Below are positions 34,068 to 39,495 of a stretch of 39,495 bases of DNA, one piece after another (position 1 is the stretch's first letter; every line of letters starts with the position of its first letter). Origin of the DNA: an uncultured bacterium (GTDB lineage: Bacteria > Planctomycetota > UBA1135 > UBA2386); assembly GCA_937906475.1 (NCBI GenBank), contig CALCZA010000173.1:1-39495 (forward strand). The letters run 5' to 3'. A model generated the notes under the pieces. That model had not been told where the DNA came from, did no database searches, and was given only the letters and a program-made list of their open reading frames with translations. The translations under genes and the position numbers were made by a program.

Positions 34068-35078
34068 ATGACCACGCGAACCAAACTCACTGCCGTTCTC
34101 GCCTGCGCTTGGCTGACGCTCGCTAGCAGTCACACCATCCTGCGCGCGCAGCAAATGCCAGCGCCGCGTGACAGCAACCGCGTAGTGCAGATGCACGACG
34201 CCAAGCAACTCGTCACGGTGAAGGTGCCCGGCGAAAACGCCGCCGAAGAACGGACTGCGCGCAACGAACGCCTGCAACGCATCGTGGCGTTTGCTCGCAG
34301 GTTCGTGACGCCGCCACTTGCCGCCGAAGAAGACATCACGGCACTGTCAGGTCGCTACCTCGTGGCACTCGCGCGACCCGAGCAACAAAAGTGGCTCGAG
34401 CAGTTGGTGAAGCGCAACGTCGCCAGGGGCTTTCACCAAATCCTCCTGGAGATCCGGCTACTGCGTATCCCGGCCAACGATTTCGAAGGGCTCATGCCTC
34501 CGTTCGGTGGCGACCAGCAACCGGCCATGCCCAACAAACTGACGAAGGTAAGCCCCGGTCGCTACCAAGCGATGCTCGACGACACCGAGCGCAACTTGCT
34601 CCTACGTGCCGTGGACAAGACCAAGGGCATCGAGATGGTTGCAGCGCCGTCGCTGCTGGTTAACCCGATGACGCCAGCCACGATCGAAGTCGGCACGAAG
34701 ATCGAATACATCAAGGACTACGAGGTCAAGATCGAGAACGGCAAGGCGATGGCCCACCCAGTGCGAGAGACACTGCTCGATGGCCTGCGCATCGACGCAT
34801 CGTGCGGCATGGTCAACAAGGAACGGATTGGCGTCTCGTTCCACTACCAGGAACGCAAGGTCGCGAAGCCTATCCCCGACTTCAAGACCCAGATCGGAGT
34901 TGGCAACGAGTTCACGATACAACTGCCAGAGAGCACGGTCCTGAAGGTCACCCAACAACTCGAGATGATCGATGGCCAAACCACGATGCTTGCCGTCAAG
35001 AACGGTGAAGGGCCTCACCTGATGTTCTTGGTCAGCGCGTCGATGCTGCCGAACAAGCCTATGACTGGCGGACGCTAG
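34068..35078 (+). CDS. Secreted protein with secretin-like domain
   Basis: 336 aa from the ATG at 34068, with a clear signal peptide (LTAVLACAWLTLASSHTILRAQ). The C-terminal half resembles the beta-rich core of type II/III secretins: VAAPSLLVNPMTPATIEVGTKIEYIKDYEV, LLDGLRIDASCGMVNKERIGVSF and IQLPESTVLKVTQQLEMIDGQT follow the secretin order 'aP-v ... G-i-yv ... D-v-v-l ... p-e-v-t-t-v ... dGqt'. The N-terminal half (about 110 aa) is helical and not recognised. No other secretion-system gene is nearby, so this is a stand-alone secretin-like protein; many planctomycetes carry such single-domain versions of unknown function. Confidence 0.62.
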   Translation: MTTRTKLTAVLACAWLTLASSHTILRAQQMPAPRDSNRVVQMHDAKQLVTVKVPGENAAEERTARNERLQRIVAFARRFVTPPLAAEEDITALSGRYLVALARPEQQKWLEQLVKRNVARGFHQILLEIRLLRIPANDFEGLMPPFGGDQQPAMPNKLTKVSPGRYQAMLDDTERNLLLRAVDKTKGIEMVAAPSLLVNPMTPATIEVGTKIEYIKDYEVKIENGKAMAHPVRETLLDGLRIDASCGMVNKERIGVSFHYQERKVAKPIPDFKTQIGVGNEFTIQLPESTVLKVTQQLEMIDGQTTMLAVKNGEGPHLMFLVSASMLPNKPMTGGR

Positions 35079-35091
35079 CGGCAGCGAGCGA

Positions 35092-36063
35092 CTACAAGCG
35101 AACCCGCTCACCCATCACCGCGACCGCAAAGCCCCGCGCAGTGATCGACGCCCGAATATGCTCGTCATGCAACGCGGGGTTCGTGTGGTTGAGATGCAAG
35201 AAGCGGATGCGACCTGGATGTGCGCGCGCCACATGTGCGAGCATGTCCATCGTGCGCAAGATCAACGGGTGGCGAATCTCGCTGAGGTTGCGGTCGGGCA
35301 ACTCACTGCCGTCGTAGAACGTGCCATCGAGATAGGCCACATCGACGCCTTCTAGCAACTGCGCCAACAAACCGGGCACGCGTTCCCAAGCATCCACATC
35401 CGGCACGAACAACGCGCTGCGACTCGGGCCCGTGATCACGTAGGCCATCGTGTCCGAGAACTCATCACGATGCGGCACGGCGACCGCGCGCACGCTGACG
35501 CCGGGCCATGGCTCGAACGGCTCGCCGACCACAAAGGCCCGCACGTCGATCTGCTTGAGCGCGACGAGTTGCTGCCACGGCCCGTGGCCGCGCAGGTAAT
35601 CAGCGAATCGCGGCGAGCACCAGACTGGCAGATTCTTCGCGCCGACAACTTCGCGGCCGAACAACGCCAACCCCAAGTAGTGGCCGATGTGCGCGTGTGT
35701 CACCATGATCGCGTCGACGGGTGAGCGACCGCGACCGTGCACTCCAGCTAGCTTGTGTAGCAGAGCAGTCTGCTCTTCAACACGGGGCGTAGCTTCGACC
35801 AGCAAGAGTTTCGGATCACCACCGCGTCGATCGACGATGCCCAGCGACGCGGGGTATTCAACCCGCCCACTAGCGCGAGCCTCTTCGCAACACTCACGCT
35901 CACACCCTAGGTGCGGCAAGCCGCCGTCCTGCGCGATCCCGAGAACGAACAGTTCGACATCGACTGGTTCGAGTGGCGGCTCACTGCTGACGCACGCGCC
36001 AATCAGCAGACAAAGCGAGAGCAACCAGAGGTTGCCGGTGACACAAGCGTTCGGTGAGCGCAT
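35092..36063 (-). CDS. PqqB-like metallo-beta-lactamase-fold lipoprotein
   Basis: 323 aa. The N-terminus has a lipoprotein signal ending in LLIGAC (Cys24). The mature part is a metallo-beta-lactamase-fold hydrolase close to PqqB: VLGIAQDGGLPHLGCERECC, then the metal motif THAHIGHYLGL (His123, His125, His128), a later PDVDAWERV with Asp, and HLNHTNP near the end. PqqB is normally cytosolic and works in pyrroloquinoline quinone synthesis; here there is no pqqA/C/D/E and the protein is exported and lipidated. A generic extracytoplasmic hydrolase of this subfamily is more likely than true PqqB. Convergent with the secretin-like gene, 13 bp apart. Confidence 0.8.
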   Translation of the reverse strand: MRSPNACVTGNLWLLSLCLLIGACVSSEPPLEPVDVELFVLGIAQDGGLPHLGCERECCEEARASGRVEYPASLGIVDRRGGDPKLLLVEATPRVEEQTALLHKLAGVHGRGRSPVDAIMVTHAHIGHYLGLALFGREVVGAKNLPVWCSPRFADYLRGHGPWQQLVALKQIDVRAFVVGEPFEPWPGVSVRAVAVPHRDEFSDTMAYVITGPSRSALFVPDVDAWERVPGLLAQLLEGVDVAYLDGTFYDGSELPDRNLSEIRHPLILRTMDMLAHVARAHPGRIRFLHLNHTNPALHDEHIRASITARGFAVAVMGERVRL

Positions 36064-36135
36064 CCGGTAACCGTCGCATGAACAGCCACGAGAAGCAGCC
36101 GCTTTCCGGGTTGCTAGGGCCGCAACTGCACCCCG

Positions 36136-36161
36136 GAGTTGGCGACCAGAGTTGGCGCCCA
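36136..36161. repeat. 13-bp tandem repeat, two near-perfect copies
   Basis: gagttggcgacca (36136-36148) and gagttggcgccca (36149-36161) are head to tail in the gap between fhs and the PqqB-like gene, differing at one base. Confidence 0.65.
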
Positions 36162-36171
36162 GAGCTCAGAA

Positions 36172-36199
36172 CGAGCCCCGGCGCCAATAAGGCGGCTCG
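36172..36199 (-). terminator. Hairpin after fhs
   Basis: CGAGCC (36172-36177) pairs with GGCTCG (36194-36199), with an inner GCC/GGC pair and no perfect T-tract. It directly follows the fhs stop codon on the minus strand. Likely terminator. Confidence 0.45.
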
Positions 36200-37894
36200 C
36201 TAGAGCATGCCGACAACGTCGCCGTTCTCGTCGATATCCATCTTCATGCCAGCGGGCGCCTTGCCCAGCCCCGGCATGGTCATGATCGATCCGGCGAGCG
36301 GGTAGACGAAGCCTGCGCCAACCGCAACGCGCGCGTCACGCACCTTGAAGCGGAAGCCGGTCGGACGACCCTTGAGCTTCGGATCGTGGCTCAGCGAGTA
36401 TTGCGTCTTGGCCATGCAGATCGGCAACTTGCCGAAGCCGTGCTCTTCGAACCTGGCCAACTGCCTGTTCGCTTCGTCTTCGTAGTCGACTCCGTCGGCG
36501 CCGTAGATCTTCGTGGCGATGGCCTCGATCTTCTCCTTCAGCGTCGCGTCGTCTTCGTAGAGCAGTTTGAACTCGCTCGGCTCTTCGCAAGCAGCAACGA
36601 GCGCGTGGGCGAGATCCTCGCCACCCTTGCCGCCTTCGGCGAACATCGTCGAAACGTGCGCGGCAGAAGCACCGGCAGCCAGCGCCTTCTCACGAAGGAA
36701 CTCGATCTCGTTCTCGGTGTCGGTCGGGAACACGTTGATCGCAACGACCACCGGCACACCGAACTGCGTGACGTTCTCGATTTGCTTCTCGAGGTTGCCA
36801 ACACCTTCGGCCAACGCCTCCAGGTCTTCCTTATTGAGACCGTCCGGCAGCGGCTTGCCAGCCTTGATCTCGAAGCGACCGCTGTGCGCCTTGATGGCGC
36901 GAACGGTTGCCACCAGCAGTGCGGCGTCCGGCTTCAGACCCGACGCGCGACACTTGATGTCGAAGAACTTCTCGGCGCCCATGTCGGCACCAAAACCAGC
37001 CTCGGTCACGACGTAGTCGGCTGCCCGCAGCGCGATGTGGTCGGCGACGATCGACGAGTTGCCGTGCGCGATGTTCGCGAACGGGCCGGTGTGCACAATC
37101 GCCGGCGTGCCTTCGAGGGTCTGCATCAGCGTCGGCTTGAGCGCGTCCTTGAGGATCGCAGTCATCGCACCAGCGGCCTTCAGGTCCTCAGCCGTCACCG
37201 GCAAGCCATCCGTGTTGTAGCCAACCACGATGGCGCCAAGACGGGCGCGCAGGTCGTGAATGTCATTGGCGAGTCCGAGGATCGCCATGATCTCACTGGC
37301 CGACGTGATGTCGAAGCCAGTCTCACGGGGCGTGCCGTTCTTCTCACCGCCACCGGCCACTGTGACCACGCGCAGCGCGCGATCGTTCATGTCCATGACG
37401 CGACGCCAGGTGATCTCGTTCTTGTCGAGGTTGAGTTCGTTGCCGTGGAACAAGTGCGCATCGAGGAACGCCGAGCACAGGTTGTGCGCCGAGGTCACCG
37501 CGTGGAAGTCACCGGTCAGGTGCAGGTTGAGTTCTTCCGGCGGCACGACTTGCGAGTAGCCACCGCCAGCGGCACCACCCTTGATGCCGAACACCGGGCC
37601 CATCGACGGCTGACGGATCACGCAGCAGGTGCCCTTGCCGATGCGATTGAGCGCCTGGCTTATGCCAACGGTGTGCACCGTCTTGCCTTCACCAAGCGGC
37701 GTCGGCGTGATCGCCGTGACGACGATGTACTTGCCTTGCTTCTTGGCCGGTTGCTTCAGGCGGTCAAGTTTGATCTTCGCCTTGGTATGGCCGTATGGCT
37801 CTAGGTCGTTGGCTGTCAAGCCCATGACCCGAGCAACTTCGGAGAGCGGACGAAGCGGGATGGAACGCGCGATTTCGAGGTCGTTAAGCGACAT
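36200..37894 (-). CDS. fhs: Formate-tetrahydrofolate ligase
   Basis: ATP-dependent ligase that makes 10-formyl-THF from formate, feeding purine and one-carbon metabolism. 564 aa from the ATG at 37894, close to the family's usual 555-560. The N-terminal SLNDLEIARSIPLRPLSEVA, the nucleotide-binding loop TAITPTPLGEGKT, QPSMGPVFGIKGGAAGGGYSQ cut short, TGDFHAVTSAHNL and VTEAGFGADMGAEKFF all belong to Fhs. An in-frame open stretch reaches 38068, but it is Arg-rich and non-family. A 7-bp inverted repeat lies in the leader (37926-37957). Confidence 0.96.
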   Translation of the reverse strand: MSLNDLEIARSIPLRPLSEVARVMGLTANDLEPYGHTKAKIKLDRLKQPAKKQGKYIVVTAITPTPLGEGKTVHTVGISQALNRIGKGTCCVIRQPSMGPVFGIKGGAAGGGYSQVVPPEELNLHLTGDFHAVTSAHNLCSAFLDAHLFHGNELNLDKNEITWRRVMDMNDRALRVVTVAGGGEKNGTPRETGFDITSASEIMAILGLANDIHDLRARLGAIVVGYNTDGLPVTAEDLKAAGAMTAILKDALKPTLMQTLEGTPAIVHTGPFANIAHGNSSIVADHIALRAADYVVTEAGFGADMGAEKFFDIKCRASGLKPDAALLVATVRAIKAHSGRFEIKAGKPLPDGLNKEDLEALAEGVGNLEKQIENVTQFGVPVVVAINVFPTDTENEIEFLREKALAAGASAAHVSTMFAEGGKGGEDLAHALVAACEEPSEFKLLYEDDATLKEKIEAIATKIYGADGVDYEDEANRQLARFEEHGFGKLPICMAKTQYSLSHDPKLKGRPTGFRFKVRDARVAVGAGFVYPLAGSIMTMPGLGKAPAGMKMDIDENGDVVGML

Positions 37895-37925
37895 TGGAGG
37901 CCGAGCACGATAGCGAGATGGAGCC

Positions 37926-37957
37926 CTGCGGGCCATGGCCAACCGCCCATCCCGCAG
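37926..37957 (-). promoter_or_regulatory. Inverted repeat in the fhs leader
   Basis: CTGCGGG (37926-37932) and CCCGCAG (37951-37957) form a 7-bp dyad with an 18-nt spacer containing the palindrome GGCCATGGCC. It starts about 32 nt upstream of the fhs start codon. It has no T-tract and does not look like a THF riboswitch; possible operator or leader stem. Confidence 0.35.
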
Positions 37958-38093
37958 CATTCCCTTGGCGCGACAACCTCCTGCCCGTTGTTGGCCCCCA
38001 AGTTTTCGGCTGGCCGAGAGCATACACCTCCTGCCAACGCGCTTAATCCGGAGCAAAAGACCGCGCACTTGATCCGTTTGCCAAAGGGCGCCC

Positions 38094-38118
38094 AGCCATG
38101 CGGCAAAGGATCATGGCT
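38094..38118 (-). terminator. Hairpin after the right-end acyltransferase
   Basis: AGCCATG (38094-38100) and CATGGCT (38112-38118) flank an 11-nt loop just past the acyltransferase stop codon on the minus strand. No U-tract. Candidate 3'-end structure, separating the gene from fhs. Confidence 0.35.
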
Positions 38119-38125
38119 AGCCCGC

Positions 38126-39088
38126 CTAATTCCAGAGCTTCTTCCAGCAGAACCAGTGGGATGGCCGCTGCCGGATCGCGCACTCACAGGCCGCCGACAT
38201 TCGCGCGACACCGGCTTCGATATCCGCCTGCTTATCGTCGGTCTTCGCGACCTCAAACGGATCCCACATCTCGACGCGGTAGTGGCGCACACCTTCTCGA
38301 TACACAAACACCGGCACCATCATCGCGCCGGCGGCACGCGCCAACGCCACCGGACCGGGCGGCAACTGCATTGGTCGGCCAAACATCTCGGCCGTCATCG
38401 TCTCCATGCCCGCGCGGGGTCGATCCCCCGGCATGCCGACAACATCGCCCTTGCGCAGCGCCATCAGCAACCGCGCGCCAAGCGTCAACTCCGCGCCAGC
38501 GTAGTGCACGACAAACTGGTCGCGCTGCGGATGCTTGTCGAACAGTTCCTGCACATACACCTGCGCCGCCTGACTCATCTCCGGTTCGCGCACCACATGG
38601 AACATGCGACCGCCGGGAAGCTCATCGGTTAGCGGACCCAATTCCCAGTTGCCGAAGTGCGCCGTGAAGAACACGAACCCACGATCCGTGCCCATCATCT
38701 TCTCGTAGGTCGCGGCGCCACCGAACTCGAAGCGCATCTTCTTCTTCGGAACGAACTGCTGGTAGCGCTCCAGGAAGCACCACGCGTAATCATGGAAGGT
38801 CCGCCAAATACGCCGCTGCCGTTCGAACCAGCCGCACGGCCCCAACACGGCTTCGAGGTTGGTCGCCACCGCATCGCGAATCCCGCGTAGCACCAACCAA
38901 AAGAAGGCAGTGAACACGAGCACCGTGAGCCAGTTGATCCAGTCCGGCATACGCGCGCCCCAACCACCCAATCGATACCAGAACACACCCGTAACATGAA
39001 AGGGGCCGGACAGTCGCTTCCCCCACGTGCGCGCCGGCCCATGCGGCTTCTCGCGCAGCGCTTGCACCTTGGGAGGAGTGGAGGTCAC
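38126..39088 (-). CDS. LpxL/HtrB-type lipid A acyltransferase (second copy)
   Basis: A lysophospholipid acyltransferase-superfamily protein, 320 aa from the GTG at 39088 (333 aa if the GTG at 39127 is used; neither has a good Shine-Dalgarno sequence). One membrane segment (INWLTVLVFTAFFWLVL) anchors the N-terminus, and the catalytic HX4E motif is AHFGNWELG (His144, Glu149). The second motif is MPGDRPRAGM, a D-R variant of the usual DQ block. The C-terminus RPSHWFCWKKLWN matches the family ending. Sequence differs clearly from the copy at 19373-20455, suggesting different acyl chains or acceptor positions. Minus strand, upstream of fhs, probably its own unit. Confidence 0.85.
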   Translation of the reverse strand: MTSTPPKVQALREKPHGPARTWGKRLSGPFHVTGVFWYRLGGWGARMPDWINWLTVLVFTAFFWLVLRGIRDAVATNLEAVLGPCGWFERQRRIWRTFHDYAWCFLERYQQFVPKKKMRFEFGGAATYEKMMGTDRGFVFFTAHFGNWELGPLTDELPGGRMFHVVREPEMSQAAQVYVQELFDKHPQRDQFVVHYAGAELTLGARLLMALRKGDVVGMPGDRPRAGMETMTAEMFGRPMQLPPGPVALARAAGAMMVPVFVYREGVRHYRVEMWDPFEVAKTDDKQADIEAGVARMSAACECAIRQRPSHWFCWKKLWN

Positions 39089-39127
39089 CGGCGAACTGTG
39101 CTCGCACAACCGGGTAACGGCAACCAC

Positions 39128-39460
39128 TATTTGACGGCGTCATTGCCAACACCGCGAACAACGCGAGGCGCGACACACCGCGCGGAATCCTCCGCGACAT
39201 ATCGTGCTTTCACAGCACTCGATCACGGTGCCTCGGCGGCTCTTCCCTGGCCCGATTCACGACCCCGGATCTCTGCGCATGACCGAACTGGCGCGCGTCA
39301 ATATAGCGCCGCCGAACGGCCGACCAGAGGCGCGGACTCTTGCCAAGCAGACGAGTTAGACGACGGCGCAAAGCTAGTCCAGGACAGGCGTATTACGGAA
39401 ACCGAGCCAGGCCAGCGAAACATGGAGTTTGAGCCGTTTGGCGGCGATGATCCTGCCACC
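39128..39460. other. Gap with no supported gene
   Basis: About 330 bp between the acyltransferase and the window's right edge. Only short frames without signatures are seen, including a 65-codon minus-strand frame (39298-39495) with unremarkable composition. Probably holds divergent promoters. Confidence 0.4.
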
Positions 39461-39495
39461 ATGACTCGATCGATCTGCACGCTCGCGCTCCTCAC
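39461..39495 (+). CDS. Possible start of a secreted protein, cut by the window edge
   Basis: The ATG at 39461 opens MTRSICTLALL, which looks like the first part of a signal peptide, and runs off the window. The minus-strand frame over the same bases has no signature. Only 11 codons are available, so this is a guess. Confidence 0.25.
   Translation, partial: MTRSICTLALL

Noticed and set aside
36386-37804. 472-codon open frame antisense to fhs
   Set aside because: It is the complement of a highly conserved coding gene in a GC-rich genome, Arg/Val/His-rich with no recognisable motif; a typical antisense shadow.
37895-38125. THF or other known riboswitch upstream of fhs
   Set aside because: The gap has inverted repeats but none of the conserved loops I know for the folate riboswitch; the structure is only a simple stem.
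1-39495. tRNA, rRNA, CRISPR arrays, insertion sequences and prophage genes
   Set aside because: No cloverleaf-like tract ending in a TpsiC arm, no spaced direct-repeat array, no transposase or integrase frame was found in the gaps or coding regions.

Overview
The window is about 39.5 kb of densely coding, GC-rich DNA (GC judged by eye, not computed) from a Gram-negative, outer-membrane bacterium that looks like a member of the Planctomycetota. The pointers are a secreted type-I-like sulfatase, a Tat-exported TIM-barrel 'sugar phosphate isomerase' lipoprotein, a secretin-like single-domain secreted protein, a stub resembling the N-terminus of secreted beta-helix proteins, heavy use of GTG and TTG starts with weak Shine-Dalgarno sequences, and lipid A genes (lpxB and two LpxL-type acyltransferases). 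The phylum call is an inference from gene content; no rRNA or ribosomal protein is present to test it.

Layout. 1-3.9 kb: a DinB-like Y-family polymerase (-), a gap with DnaA-box-like motifs, a MATE exporter (+) and a small lipoprotein (+). 3.9-11.1 kb: trkA (-) diverges from a tightly coupled run (+) of a PabA/TrpG glutaminase, an ABC ATPase, an ABC-2 permease, lpxB and a UbiD-type decarboxylase, followed by a rhodanese. 11.2-16.1 kb: a minus-strand cluster of Tat lipoprotein isomerase, a DapC-like aminotransferase and a sulfatase, joined by GTGA overlaps, and then an orphan larC. 16.2-20.5 kb: a HEAT-like repeat protein, a small Lys/Ala-rich ORF (-), an Atg22-like MFS transporter and an LpxL-type acyltransferase. 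20.9-23 kb: a parvulin-type PPIase coupled to an IolB/KduI-like cupin. 23-29.5 kb: ygfZ (-) diverging from a complete iscR-iscS-iscU-iscA-hscB-hscA-fdx operon (+). 29.6-36 kb: a GNAT, an alpha/beta-hydrolase-OsmC fusion (-), a truncated secreted-protein stub (-), transketolase (+), a secretin-like protein (+) and a PqqB-like lipoprotein (-). 36.2-39.1 kb: formate-tetrahydrofolate ligase (-) and a second LpxL-type acyltransferase (-).

How the genes work together. The clearest functional unit is iron-sulfur assembly: regulator, sulfur donor, scaffold, carrier, chaperone pair and ferredoxin are in the enterobacterial order (without iscX), with the Fe-S repair/maturation factor ygfZ facing them across a 120-bp shared control region. 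The second unit is envelope biogenesis (lpxB, an ABC-2 exporter, two acyltransferases, the PPIase and the lipoproteins). One-carbon and carbon metabolism is represented by fhs, pabA, tkt and ubiD. I found no CRISPR array, tRNA, rRNA, transposase or phage gene. No clearly undescribed system stands out. The oddest items are the DnaA-box-like cluster, the Y-polymerase active-site variants, the IscR loop insertion, the orphan larC, a terminator-like hairpin in the tkt leader, and the small Cys/Lys-rich gene.
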